Shown: positions 25,976 through 35,466 of the stretch, one piece after another
Layout of the letters: the number at the start of each line of letters is the position of its first letter
Position numbering within the stretch: position 1 is the stretch's first letter
Assembly (NCBI RefSeq): GCF_001294575.1
Contig: NZ_CP012676.1
Span: 1,860,001 to 1,924,000 of the forward strand
Length of the DNA stretch: 64,000 nucleotides
Reading direction: 5' to 3'
Origin: Pseudomonas versuta
GTDB lineage: Bacteria; Pseudomonadota; Gammaproteobacteria; Pseudomonadales; Pseudomonadaceae
The notes under the pieces: model-generated
What the model saw: the letters and a program-made list of their open reading frames with translations, nothing else
What the model was told of the DNA's origin: nothing
Database searches by the model: none
Translations under genes and position numbers: made by a program

Positions 25976-27457
25976 TTACTCGGATAAGGCCGCGACCTGT
26001 AGACGGTAGCGCACATAGGATTGTTCGTAGGCCGCAACGTTGTTGGCATCGGGCCGGGTTTCGCTGGCGTGATCAAGGCGCACGCAACGTTGACACAGTT
26101 GCTCAAGGGTACCTTCACCTGTACACCATGCTGCCTGAATGGCCGCGCCCAGTGCAGCGGCCTCGCTTTGTTCGGCGCAGATGACCCTGGTGTCCATGAT
26201 ATCGGCCACGATCTGGCGCCACAGCGAACTTTTTGAGCCTCCCCCCACCAACAGGATGGTGTGGCTTTGCAGGCCGTCGCGGCGCAGCAGGTCCAGACCA
26301 TAACGCAAACCGAAGGTGGTGCCTTCAATGGCCGCCCGGCACAGGTTGGCCTGGTTAAAATTGGTCAGGGTCAGGCCTTGAATACTGCCAGTGGCGCCGG
26401 GCAGTGCGGGCACCCGTTCGCCGTTGAGAAACGGCAGCATGCTGATGCCTTCAGCGCCAATCGGCGCCTGGCGGGCCAATTGATTGAAATCATCCAGGGA
26501 CAGACCCAGCACCTCGCGTATGGCGCCGGTGACATTGGTCAGGTTGAGGGTGCAAATCAACGGCAGCCAGCCGCCGCTGGACGAACAAAAGTTGGCAACC
26601 GCAGCGTCCGGGCGGGCCTGTGGCTGCGGGTCAAAGGCATAGACGGTGCCAGAAGAACCGAGGCTCATGGTGATGATGCCGGGTTCGATATTGCCGGTGC
26701 CAATGGCGCCGAGCATATTGTCACCGCCGCCGCTGGAGACCACCGCCTCGGGATTGAGGCCCAGCAACCGGGCAATTTCAGGCCGCAGCTTGCCTGCGGG
26801 CGCGCGGGAGTCGATCAGTTCGGGCAACGCGTGTTCCAGCCGCCCCTCGGGGTCGATATAACGCAGTATTTCGAGGTCCCACTGGCGGGTTCGTACGTTG
26901 AAATAGCCGGTACCGGAGGCATCGCCATATTCACTGCACAAGCGGCCCGTGAGCCAGTAGTTGAGATAGTCATGGGGCAGCAGGATATGCGCGATGCGTT
27001 CAAAGACCTGGCGATGGTGATGGCGGGTCCAGAGTAGCTTGGACACCGTATAACCCGGAGCGATGACCAGCCCCAGGCGTTGCAGTGAACCGGCTTCACC
27101 GCCCATCCATTCCAGCAGTTGGCGGTTTTCGGGGGCAGATTCGGTGTCGCACCAGAGTTTGGCCGGGCGCAGCACTTGACCCTGGGCATCCAGCAGTACC
27201 AGCCCGTGTTGCTGGCCGCTGACCCCGATCCCGCGGATTTGCTGACCGCTGACTCCGGCTGCCGCCAGCGCCTGTTGTGTGGCGGTCGTCAGGGCCTGCA
27301 ACCATTGGGCGGCGTCCTGCTCGCGGCGACCGTGCTCACCCTGAATCAGCGTGTGCGGCGCCGAACCCTGGCCCAGTACCTGGCCGGACTGGCTGTCGAG
27401 GATCAACGCCTTGGTCCCCTGGGTGCCGCAATCGATGCCGAGAAATAAGTGATTCAT
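25976..27457 (-). CDS. mtlY: Xylulokinase (FGGY family, mannitol/arabitol operon)
   Basis: A 493-residue FGGY carbohydrate kinase. It opens with LFLGIDCGTQGTKALILD, the ATP phosphate-binding motif, and has the SGQQHGLVLLD segment and the C-terminal adenosine motif LLVGGGSKSSLWRQIVAD. It phosphorylates D-xylulose, the product of D-arabitol oxidation by the broad-specificity MtlD, which explains a xylulokinase in a mannitol operon. It lies between mtlD (197 nt away, with a REPIN in the gap) and mtlZ (6 nt). Confidence 0.92.
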   Translation of the reverse strand: MNHLFLGIDCGTQGTKALILDSQSGQVLGQGSAPHTLIQGEHGRREQDAAQWLQALTTATQQALAAAGVSGQQIRGIGVSGQQHGLVLLDAQGQVLRPAKLWCDTESAPENRQLLEWMGGEAGSLQRLGLVIAPGYTVSKLLWTRHHHRQVFERIAHILLPHDYLNYWLTGRLCSEYGDASGTGYFNVRTRQWDLEILRYIDPEGRLEHALPELIDSRAPAGKLRPEIARLLGLNPEAVVSSGGGDNMLGAIGTGNIEPGIITMSLGSSGTVYAFDPQPQARPDAAVANFCSSSGGWLPLICTLNLTNVTGAIREVLGLSLDDFNQLARQAPIGAEGISMLPFLNGERVPALPGATGSIQGLTLTNFNQANLCRAAIEGTTFGLRYGLDLLRRDGLQSHTILLVGGGSKSSLWRQIVADIMDTRVICAEQSEAAALGAAIQAAWCTGEGTLEQLCQRCVRLDHASETRPDANNVAAYEQSYVRYRLQVAALSE

Positions 27458-27522
27458 GGGGCGTTAACCTAATCAGAATCCGGAGAAATACCGTAACCCC
27501 TAAAACCACTGCTATCTCAATT

Positions 27523-27624
27523 GCAGGAGCGAGCTTGTCTCGCGATGGCCTCGAGAGCGTCGTGTTCAACTTGTAAAAACGTGCTTTCGTTAACAATCAT
27601 CGCGAGACAAGCTCGCTCCTACAG
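27523..27624. repeat. REP doublet (REPIN) between mtlD and mtlY
   Basis: TGCAGGAGCGAGCTTGTCTC at 27522 and its inverted copy GAGACAAGCTCGCTCCTACA ending near 27623 face each other about 55 bp apart. Being inside the mtl operon, it could form a hairpin in the mRNA that protects upstream segments and lowers mtlYZ relative to mtlEFGKD. Confidence 0.88.
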
Positions 27625-27654
27625 GAGGGCAGAACGGGATTGCGGCAGAACAGT

Positions 27655-29130
27655 TCAGTGCTGTACCAGGTGTTCCAGGGTGGCAGTTACCCCGACGTCA
27701 CGCAAACTGTTGAGGCACCACTCAAATGCAGCAACAAACTCGGCAGACTGGGCAATGGCACCGCCAAATATCTCCTCCACACCCAGCAACCGCTGCACGA
27801 TCAGTGCGTCATCTTTGACCAGTGCCTGACAAAATTCAGCCCTGGGGTCCGGTATTGCATAGGTCTGGCCATTCTCGTCAACGCCCTTGAGATACAGCGC
27901 CCAGGCCGCTACGACCAGCGCCGCACGTTTCAGCTCGCGGCCATCGGCAATCAAGCGGTTGAGGGTGGGTACCGTGAACTTGGGGAATTTTGACGAGCCA
28001 TCGGAGCACACGCGCTCCAGTTGGTCGGCGATGGCCTGATTGGAGAACCGCTCGACCAGGGTGTCTTTGTACGCCGTGAGGTCTATGCCGGGCACCGGTG
28101 CCAGTTGCGGGGTCACGTCCAGGTCCATGTAGGCGCGCATGTAGGCCACGAACAGCGGGTCATTCATGGTCTCGTGGACGAAACGATAGCCCTTGAGAAA
28201 TCCCAGGTAGGTCAGCGCCAGGTGACTGCCGTTGAGCAGCTTGATTTTCATCTCTTCGTAGGGCGTGACGTCATCGGTCATTTGCACGCCGACGGTTTCC
28301 CAGGCCGGACGGCCGTCGCTGAACTTGTCTTCAAGCACCCACTGGATGAACGGCTCGCAAACCACCGGCCAGTCATCGTCGATACCCAATTGATCATGCA
28401 GTTGCAGACGATGGGCGTTGCTGGTCATGGGGGTAATGCGGTCAACCATGGCGTTGGGAAAGCTGACATGGATGGCAATCCAGTCATGCAGGTCGGCATC
28501 GCTCAGGGCTGCATAGGCCAGCAGGGCTTTGCGCGCCACACCGCCGTTGTGCGGCAGGTTATCGCAGGACATCACGGTAAAGGCCGCGGTGCCCGCTGCC
28601 CGGCGCCGGGCGAGGGCGGCAAACAACACGCCGAATACGGTCCGCGGTTTTTTCGGGTGAGCCAGATCCTGCTGGATCTGGGGCAGGGTGGCCATGAATT
28701 CGCCGCTGCTGTCGTCTATGCAATAACCGCCTTCGGTGATGGTCAGCGAGACGATGCGGATATCCGGGCTGGCGAGCTTGTCGAGTACCGCCTCGATACT
28801 GTCCTCGGCCAGTAGCATGTCACTGATCGAGCCGATGATGCGGCTTTGGGTATCGTCGCGGTCGCCCAGTTCGAACAGGGTGTAGAGATAGTCCTGACCG
28901 GCCAGGTCATCGCGCATTTTGCGGTCCTCTGCCCGCAGGCCGATGCCGCAAATGCCCCAATCCAGGTCGCGACCCTGGTTCATCAGCGCATCGGTATAAA
29001 AGGCCTGGTGTGCGCGGTGAAATCCACCGACCCCGATATGGGCTATGCCGTGCCGTGTGTCGCTCGCAAGATAGGTCGGCTTTTCAACTTTATGGGTCAG
29101 GTTATCGAGGTTTCGGCGATTGAGTTTCAT
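27655..29130 (-). CDS. mtlD: Mannitol 2-dehydrogenase
   Basis: A 491-residue NAD-dependent polyol dehydrogenase of the long-chain mannitol dehydrogenase family. I start at ATG 29130 (MKLNRRNLDNL) since P. fluorescens MtlD begins the same way; the frame is open further upstream but overlaps the ATPase gene. The cofactor region includes HIGVGGFHRAHQA, and the catalytic lysine lies in EEMKIKLLNGSHLALTYLG. It oxidises D-mannitol to fructose and also D-arabitol and D-sorbitol. It starts 19 nt after the mtlK stop. Confidence 0.94.
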   Translation of the reverse strand: MKLNRRNLDNLTHKVEKPTYLASDTRHGIAHIGVGGFHRAHQAFYTDALMNQGRDLDWGICGIGLRAEDRKMRDDLAGQDYLYTLFELGDRDDTQSRIIGSISDMLLAEDSIEAVLDKLASPDIRIVSLTITEGGYCIDDSSGEFMATLPQIQQDLAHPKKPRTVFGVLFAALARRRAAGTAAFTVMSCDNLPHNGGVARKALLAYAALSDADLHDWIAIHVSFPNAMVDRITPMTSNAHRLQLHDQLGIDDDWPVVCEPFIQWVLEDKFSDGRPAWETVGVQMTDDVTPYEEMKIKLLNGSHLALTYLGFLKGYRFVHETMNDPLFVAYMRAYMDLDVTPQLAPVPGIDLTAYKDTLVERFSNQAIADQLERVCSDGSSKFPKFTVPTLNRLIADGRELKRAALVVAAWALYLKGVDENGQTYAIPDPRAEFCQALVKDDALIVQRLLGVEEIFGGAIAQSAEFVAAFEWCLNSLRDVGVTATLEHLVQH

Positions 29131-29149
29131 GGATGCGATCTCAAAAACG

Positions 29150-30253
29150 TTAGGCAGCAGCGCGCAGCGGGCGGGTGATGGCCAGCCCCTGTGCGTCGAA
29201 GAGGTGGCAGTGTTCACTGTCCAGGTGCAAGTGCAGCTGCTCGCCATACTGGCTCGCCATGTCTCCGCGAATGCGCATGGTCAGGGGCTCGCCGCAGGCA
29301 GTAATCACATGGCAATAGGTGTCGCTGCCCAGTCGCTCGCCGACATCGGCGGTAACGGTCAGGGTGCAGTCGCCGGGCTTGGCCAGATTCAGGTGTTCCG
29401 GGCGGATCCCCAGGGTGACCTCACCGCCCACGCTCAATGAGGCACCGCTCAATGGCAATTGGATGCGGGTGCCGGCGTCCAGTTCAACTTCGCAGCTTTG
29501 GGCCTCAACCCGGCTGACCTTGCCTTTGAGGAAACCCATTTTCGGGGTGCCCAGAAAACCGGCGACGAACAGGTTGACCGGCTGGTGATACAAATCCAGC
29601 GGTGAGCCGACCTGCTCGACTTTCCCGGCATTGAGTACCACCACCTTGTCGGCCAGGGTCATGGCTTCGACCTGGTCGTGGGTCACGTAAATCATGGTTG
29701 CTTGCAGCTCCTGATGCAGGCGCGCCAGTTCCAGACGCATTTGTACCCGCAGGGCCGCATCGAGGTTGGACAGGGGTTCGTCAAACAGGAATATCTTCGG
29801 GTTGCGTACGATTGCCCGGCCAATCGCCACGCGCTGGCGTTGCCCTCCGGACAAGTGCTTGGGCTTGCGTTCGAGCAACGGCGCAAGCTCAAGAATGCGC
29901 GCCGCTTCGTTGACCTTTTTCTCGACCTCGGCTTTGGGCACGCCTGCCAGGTCGAGGGCAAATGACATGTTCTTGCGCACGGTCATGTGCGGGTACAGGG
30001 CGTAGGTCTGGAACACCATGGCCAGGTCGCGCTTGGCCGGGCTGACTTCGGTGATGTCGCGACCGTCCAGCTCGATGGTGCCGTCAGTCACTTCTTCAAG
30101 ACCGGCAATCAGGCGCAACAAGGTGGACTTGCCGCACCCCGACGGGCCGACAAAGACCACGAATTCACGGTCGTTCACTTCAAGATCAATGCCCTTGATG
30201 ATCGAGAAACCTTCAAAGCCTTTTTGCAAATTCTTGATTTTCAGGTTGGCCAT
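29150..30253 (-). CDS. mtlK: Mannitol/polyol ABC transporter ATPase (MalK family)
   Basis: A 367-residue CUT1-type ATPase. Walker A is GPSGCGKST, the signature LSGGQRQRVAIGRAI, and Walker B IFLFDEPLSNLD with the H-loop THDQ. A C-terminal TOBE domain of about 120 residues begins near GTPKMGFLKGKV, as in sugar MalK proteins. The start MANLKIKNLQKGFEGF at 30253 is chosen because a longer reading adds residues without homology. It powers uptake by MtlF and MtlG; the gap to mtlG is 22 nt. Confidence 0.94.
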   Translation of the reverse strand: MANLKIKNLQKGFEGFSIIKGIDLEVNDREFVVFVGPSGCGKSTLLRLIAGLEEVTDGTIELDGRDITEVSPAKRDLAMVFQTYALYPHMTVRKNMSFALDLAGVPKAEVEKKVNEAARILELAPLLERKPKHLSGGQRQRVAIGRAIVRNPKIFLFDEPLSNLDAALRVQMRLELARLHQELQATMIYVTHDQVEAMTLADKVVVLNAGKVEQVGSPLDLYHQPVNLFVAGFLGTPKMGFLKGKVSRVEAQSCEVELDAGTRIQLPLSGASLSVGGEVTLGIRPEHLNLAKPGDCTLTVTADVGERLGSDTYCHVITACGEPLTMRIRGDMASQYGEQLHLHLDSEHCHLFDAQGLAITRPLRAAA

Positions 30254-30275
30254 GACGGGCCTCCAATCGTGATTT

Positions 30276-31106
<831 letters not shown>

Positions 31107-31116
31107 CACTTGGCCC

Positions 31117-32043
31117 TCACGGCTTGTCAGTCAGGTTTTTGCCCAGCATGCGCACCAGGATGATGGCCGCGATATTGGCGATCACGACGGCGATCAGCCC
31201 GCCGGCCGAGGCCATGCCCACATCGAACTGCACCAGCGCCTGGTTGTAGATCAGGTAGGCCAGGTTGGTCGAGGCGTAGCCCGGGCCGCCATTGGTGGTG
31301 GTGAAGATTTCGGCAAATACCGAGAGCAGGAAGATGGTTTCGATCATCACCACCACGGCGATCGGGCGCGCCAGGTGCGGCAGTGTCAGGTGCCAGAAAA
31401 TCGCGATGGGGCCGGCGCCATCCAGGCGTGCGGCTTCTTTCTGGTCCTGGTCGAGGGACTGCATGGCGGTCATCAGGATCAGGATCGCGAAGGGCAGCCA
31501 TTGCCACGACACAATGATGATGATCGACAACAGCGGGTAGTGCGCCAGCCAGTCAATCGGCTGGGCACCAAACAGTTTCCAGACCGCGGCGAGCACCCCG
31601 GACACGGGATGGAAAATCAGGTTTTTCCAGATCAGCGCACCTACGGTGGGCATGATGAAAAACGGTGAAATCAGCAGCACCCGCACGATGCCGCGGCCCA
31701 TGAATTCACTGGCCTCCAGCAGGGCACTGATCAACACCCCGAGCACCACACTGATCAGCAATACACTGCCCACCAGCAGCAGGGTATTGGTCGCCCCGGG
31801 CAAGAACCCCGAGTCGGTCAGGAAGTAGGTGAAGTTTTCCAGCCCCACAAACTGGTTTTCACCGGGATACAGCAGGTTGTAGCGAATCAGCGAGAAGTAC
31901 AGGGTCATGCCCAGAGGCACGATCATCCACAGCAGCAATAACGCCACTGAAGGCGTGACCAGAAACCAGCCGGGGTTGAACAGCCGTGATTTACGCACCG
32001 GTAACGGGGCGTCAATCGCTGTCGTAACAGTCGAAGTCGTCAT
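31117..32043 (-). CDS. mtlF: Mannitol/polyol ABC transporter permease (first subunit)
   Basis: A 308-residue CUT1 permease of the MalF type. It starts with a polar threonine-rich tail and then six membrane segments; the coupling loop is DQKEAARLDGAGPIAIF. ATG 32043 is preferred, with AGGTG 9 nt upstream; a GTG at 32055 is possible. A 130-nt gap holding a REP doublet separates it from mtlE, which could reduce permease mRNA relative to the abundant binding protein. Confidence 0.93.
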   Translation of the reverse strand: MTTSTVTTAIDAPLPVRKSRLFNPGWFLVTPSVALLLLWMIVPLGMTLYFSLIRYNLLYPGENQFVGLENFTYFLTDSGFLPGATNTLLLVGSVLLISVVLGVLISALLEASEFMGRGIVRVLLISPFFIMPTVGALIWKNLIFHPVSGVLAAVWKLFGAQPIDWLAHYPLLSIIIIVSWQWLPFAILILMTAMQSLDQDQKEAARLDGAGPIAIFWHLTLPHLARPIAVVVMIETIFLLSVFAEIFTTTNGGPGYASTNLAYLIYNQALVQFDVGMASAGGLIAVVIANIAAIILVRMLGKNLTDKP

Positions 32044-32063
32044 GGTGAATGGCACCTGTGCTT

Positions 32064-32152
32064 TTGTAGGCGCTGGCTTGCCTGCGATGGCATCTACTCA
32101 ATCTGAAAGTCAGATCGGGTTGTTAGCATCGCTGGCAAGCCAGCTCCCACAA
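32064..32152. repeat. REP doublet in the mtlE-mtlF gap (TAGGxGCTGGCTTGCC family)
   Basis: TTGTAGGCGCTGGCTTGCCT at 32064 and CATCGCTGGCAAGCCAGCTC at 32127 are inverted copies of the second Pseudomonas REP type in this window. They are separated by about 37 bp. It lies just downstream of mtlE, a place where such hairpins often stabilise binding-protein mRNA. Confidence 0.85.
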
Positions 32153-32173
32153 ATTTGGGAGGCTATCCCGTTT

Positions 32174-33484
32174 TTATTTTGGGTAACCCGCGCGTTTCAT
32201 TTCGCGCTCGGTGGTCTGTTGTGCCGCGGCCAGGGCCTGATCAACCGTCATCTGGCCAATCAGCGCGGCAGAGAACAACTTGCCGACCTGGGTGCCCACG
32301 GCCTGGAACTCCGGAATGGTGACCAGCTGTATACCGACGTAAGGGACAGGCTTGAGCGTAGGGTCATTGGGCTTGGCGGCCTTGAGCGATTCCAGGGTCA
32401 CTTTGGCAAAGGGTGCCGCCTTGAGGTAGGCGTCGCTGTAGGTCGAGGCACGAGTGCCCGGCGGCACATTGGCAATGCCGTCTTTCTCGGCCACCAGGGC
32501 CCCGTACTCTTTGGAGGTGGCCCAGGTGCTGAAGGTCCTGGCGGCGTCCTTGGCTTTGGAGGTGGTGGGAATGGCCAGCGCCCAGGAGTACAGCCAGGCG
32601 CTGCCTTTGTCGGTCACTGCATGGGGGGCGAAGGTAAAGCCGACATGATCGGCCACCTTGCTCTGGGTCGGGTCGGTGACAAATGAACCGGCAACGCTGG
32701 CGTCGACCCAGATCGCACATTTGCCGCTGTTGAACAGGGCCAGGTTCTCGTTGAAGCCGTTGCTGGTGGCGCCCGGGGGGCCTGCGGCTTTCATGGTGTT
32801 GACGTAAAAGTTGAGGGCGTTCTTCCACTCCGGGCCGGTGAACTCGGGCTGCCACTTCTCATCGAACCAGCGCGCGCCGTAGGCATTGGCGATGGTGCTG
32901 ATCAGCGCCATGTTTTCACCCCAGCCCGCTTTGCCACGCAGGCAAATACCGTATTGCTCTTTTTCGGGTTTGTTCAGGGTTTTGGCGAATTCTGCAATCT
33001 GTTCCCAGGTCGGGTGCTCGGGCATGGTCAGCCCGGCTTCCTTGAACAAGTCAGTACGGTAGTAGGTCATCGAGCTTTCGGCATAAAACGGCAGGGCGTA
33101 GAGCGTGCCCTTGACTGACAGGCCATCGCGTACCGAGGGAAATACATCTTCAATGGCGTAGGACGCTGGCAGATCGTTCATCGGCTCCAGCCAGCCCTTG
33201 GCACCCCAAAGTGCGGCTTCGTACATGCCGATGGTCAGCACATCGAACTGGCCGCCCTGGGTGGCAATGTCTGTGGTGAGGCGTTGGCGCAGCACGTTTT
33301 CTTCCAGCACCACCCAGTTGAGCTTGATATCCGGGTGTTCGCTCTCGAAAGTTTTCGACAGCTTTTGCATGCGGATCATGTCGCTGTTGTTGACCGTCGC
33401 AATGGTCAGGGTTTGCGCGCCCAGGCTGATACCGCTGAGGGTCATGCACATGGCCACACATAACGCTTTGACAGGAATATTCAT
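32174..33484 (-). CDS. mtlE: Mannitol/polyol ABC transporter substrate-binding protein
   Basis: A 436-residue periplasmic SBP family 1 protein. The ATG at 33484 has GGAG 7 nt upstream and gives a signal peptide MNIPVKALCVAMCMTLSGIS with cleavage near LGA-QT. The body shows the sugar SBP features (FDVLTIGMYE, WLYSWALAIP). It is the first gene of mtlEFGKDYZ and captures mannitol, sorbitol or arabitol. The 140-bp gap to mtlR should contain the MtlR-activated promoter. Confidence 0.93.
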   Translation of the reverse strand: MNIPVKALCVAMCMTLSGISLGAQTLTIATVNNSDMIRMQKLSKTFESEHPDIKLNWVVLEENVLRQRLTTDIATQGGQFDVLTIGMYEAALWGAKGWLEPMNDLPASYAIEDVFPSVRDGLSVKGTLYALPFYAESSMTYYRTDLFKEAGLTMPEHPTWEQIAEFAKTLNKPEKEQYGICLRGKAGWGENMALISTIANAYGARWFDEKWQPEFTGPEWKNALNFYVNTMKAAGPPGATSNGFNENLALFNSGKCAIWVDASVAGSFVTDPTQSKVADHVGFTFAPHAVTDKGSAWLYSWALAIPTTSKAKDAARTFSTWATSKEYGALVAEKDGIANVPPGTRASTYSDAYLKAAPFAKVTLESLKAAKPNDPTLKPVPYVGIQLVTIPEFQAVGTQVGKLFSAALIGQMTVDQALAAAQQTTEREMKRAGYPK

Positions 33485-33624
33485 TGAGCACTCCACTTCA
33501 TCGACCAAGGCGGCCGTGAAGGACGGTTATTGTTTTTATGGCTGCCCGCTCAAGCGAGCGCATAGGGCGGATTACAGCCCTCAATCACCGGCGTGACAAA
33601 TCACTGGTAGCACTCGTACCGATA
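33485..33624 (-). promoter_or_regulatory. Probable mtlE promoter and MtlR-activated region
   Basis: This is the 140-bp gap between mtlR and mtlE, both on the minus strand. In P. fluorescens the operon is activated from just upstream of mtlE by MtlR. I cannot pick out the operator half-sites with confidence. A short palindrome CGCTCAAGCGAGCG lies at about 33548-33561. Confidence 0.45.
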
Positions 33625-34599
33625 CTATTTTGCACTGCGCAGGCGTTCGCTCAGCACCGGCAGGTTTTGCTCGGTCAAACGCTGCACGGCCAGGCGGCGG
33701 TAGTGGGACGGGGTCATGCCTTTAAGTTGCTGAAAGCGACGGTTGAAGTTGGAAATATTGCTGAAACCCGACTCAAAACACACGTCAGTCACCGCTTTTC
33801 GCCCATCGGCCAGTAGTTCGCAGGACTTGCTGATACGCAGGCGATTGACGAACTCGATAAAACAGCGCCCCGTGGCTTGCTTGAATACCCTGGAAAAGTA
33901 GGTGGGTTTCATGCCCATGTAGTCGGCGACTTCTTCAAGGGTCAGCTCCCGGGCATAGTGGCTGAAGATGTAATCCACGGCGCGGTTGGTACGGTCAATG
34001 GTGTGTTCGTCGGCCAGATTGCCTGAGGTGACGCCGGACAACAGTTGATAGTCGTCACAGTCCGCCAGCAGCTGCATCAGAATCAAAAAATGCCCGAGGC
34101 GGGTCACTCCGGTGGCACTGGCGATGGTCTGCATCAGCGCCATGGCTCTGCGGATGGTGGCTTTGCAGTGAAATTCAATGCCGTACTGTGCCCGTTCCAG
34201 CATCGGCGTGAGGCCCTTGAGCTCGGTAAAGACCGAGGCGGCGCTGCCCAGCAGCTCATCGGTGAAGTTGACCAGCATGTCGCGGGTCGGCACCACTTCA
34301 TCTTCGGCCACCTGGCTGATCCAGTTGTGGGGCAGGTTGGGGCCGGTGAGGAACAGCGTCTCGGGGTAGAAGTTGCCGATATAGTCGCCTACAAATACTT
34401 TGCCGCTGCTGGCCACAATCAGGTGCAGTTCGTACTCCTTGTGGAAATGCCAGCGCACCAGCGGGCAGGGGAAACCATGCTGGCGGTAGATAATCGACAG
34501 GCCATTGTGGTCGTCCATCAATTCGTATGAAGGGTCTGTAGCTCTGGCGGGACGTGTCATGGGCTTGGCCGCTGGTAGTCTTGTTATGGGGCTGATCAT
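33625..34599 (-). CDS. mtlR: AraC-family activator of the mannitol operon
   Basis: A 324-residue AraC/XylS regulator. The N-terminal cupin-like sensing domain contains RWHFHKEYELHLI and GDYIGNFYPETLFL; the C-terminal double helix-turn-helix runs over the last 100 residues (LTLEEVADYMGMKPTYFSRVF and VTDVCFESGFSNISNFNRRF). The ATG at 34599 has AAGG 6 nt upstream; ATG 34560 is an alternative. It lies directly upstream of mtlE, as expected for MtlR, which activates the operon on polyols. Confidence 0.92.
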   Translation of the reverse strand: MISPITRLPAAKPMTRPARATDPSYELMDDHNGLSIIYRQHGFPCPLVRWHFHKEYELHLIVASSGKVFVGDYIGNFYPETLFLTGPNLPHNWISQVAEDEVVPTRDMLVNFTDELLGSAASVFTELKGLTPMLERAQYGIEFHCKATIRRAMALMQTIASATGVTRLGHFLILMQLLADCDDYQLLSGVTSGNLADEHTIDRTNRAVDYIFSHYARELTLEEVADYMGMKPTYFSRVFKQATGRCFIEFVNRLRISKSCELLADGRKAVTDVCFESGFSNISNFNRRFQQLKGMTPSHYRRLAVQRLTEQNLPVLSERLRSAK

Positions 34600-34663
34600 G
34601 CTGCCTTTTGAATATTCCTGCCAGCCGCGGCTCTATTTCCTGCCTGTTCAAGGATAAGACACG

Positions 34664-35422
34664 ATGAAAACACTGTTATTGATCGGCATGGGCTCCGGAG
34701 ACCCGCAGCAGATCACCGTACAGGCGATTCAGGCCCTGAACCGAACCTCGGTGTTCTTTGTGCTGGACAAGGGTAAAACCACTGACGACCTGGTGCGGCT
34801 GCGCCTTGAGATTTGCGAGCGTTATATCCGTGAGCCGGGTTATCGGGTGGTTCAGGTCCGCGATCCGAAGCGCGACAGCACAACCCTGTCTTACACCCAG
34901 GGAGTTGAAGACTGGCATGAACAGCGGGCCGAATTGTTTGCGCGGCTGATCGAGGACGAATTGGGGGAGGGCGAGTGCGGGGCTTTTTTGCTCTGGGGCG
35001 AGCCGGCCCTGTATGACAGCACCTTGCGCATTCTGGACCGGGTGCGGGCCAATGGCTGCACCGCGTTCGACTATGAGGTGATTCCCGGTATCAGCAGCGT
35101 GCAGGCGTTGGTGGCCCGCCATCGAGTGGCGCTCAATGACATTGGTCAGCCGATCCGTATTACGACGGGGCGGCGACTGGTGGCCGAGGACCTGGACAAT
35201 GTAGTGGTGATGCTCGATGCCCATTGCGCGTTCCAGGCGTTTGTCCATGAGGACCTGGATATTTACTGGGGCGCCTATATCGGTACTGCGGACGAGATCC
35301 TGATTGCCGGCAAGCTGGCAGATGTCTGCGAGCAGATCCGGCAAACCCGTGAGCAAGCCAGGTTGCGCAAGGGCTGGATCATGGATACGTATTTGCTGCG
35401 CCGGTCAGCGAAACCGCACTGA
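34664..35422 (+). CDS. cobF: Precorrin-6A synthase (deacetylating)
   Basis: A 252-residue SAM-dependent tetrapyrrole methylase of the CobF type. It opens with LLLIGMGSGDPQQITVQAI and has the GEPALYDSTLRIL and VIPGISSVQALVARH motifs of this methylase fold. CobF methylates C1 of precorrin-5 with loss of the acetyl group, and is specific to the aerobic B12 pathway, in agreement with cobN further on. It is divergent from mtlR and stands alone; a REP copy begins 4 nt after its stop. Confidence 0.93.
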   Translation: MKTLLLIGMGSGDPQQITVQAIQALNRTSVFFVLDKGKTTDDLVRLRLEICERYIREPGYRVVQVRDPKRDSTTLSYTQGVEDWHEQRAELFARLIEDELGEGECGAFLLWGEPALYDSTLRILDRVRANGCTAFDYEVIPGISSVQALVARHRVALNDIGQPIRITTGRRLVAEDLDNVVVMLDAHCAFQAFVHEDLDIYWGAYIGTADEILIAGKLADVCEQIRQTREQARLRKGWIMDTYLLRRSAKPH

Positions 35423-35425
35423 TGC

Positions 35426-35451
35426 CATCGCGAGCAAGCTCGCTCCTACAG
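35426..35451. repeat. Single REP copy after cobF
   Basis: CATCGCGAGCAAGCTCGCTC followed by CTACAG is a single inverted-orientation REP unit in the convergent gap between cobF and the glycosyltransferase gene. Confidence 0.85.
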
Positions 35452-35466
35452 GGGCCGGGTAGGCAG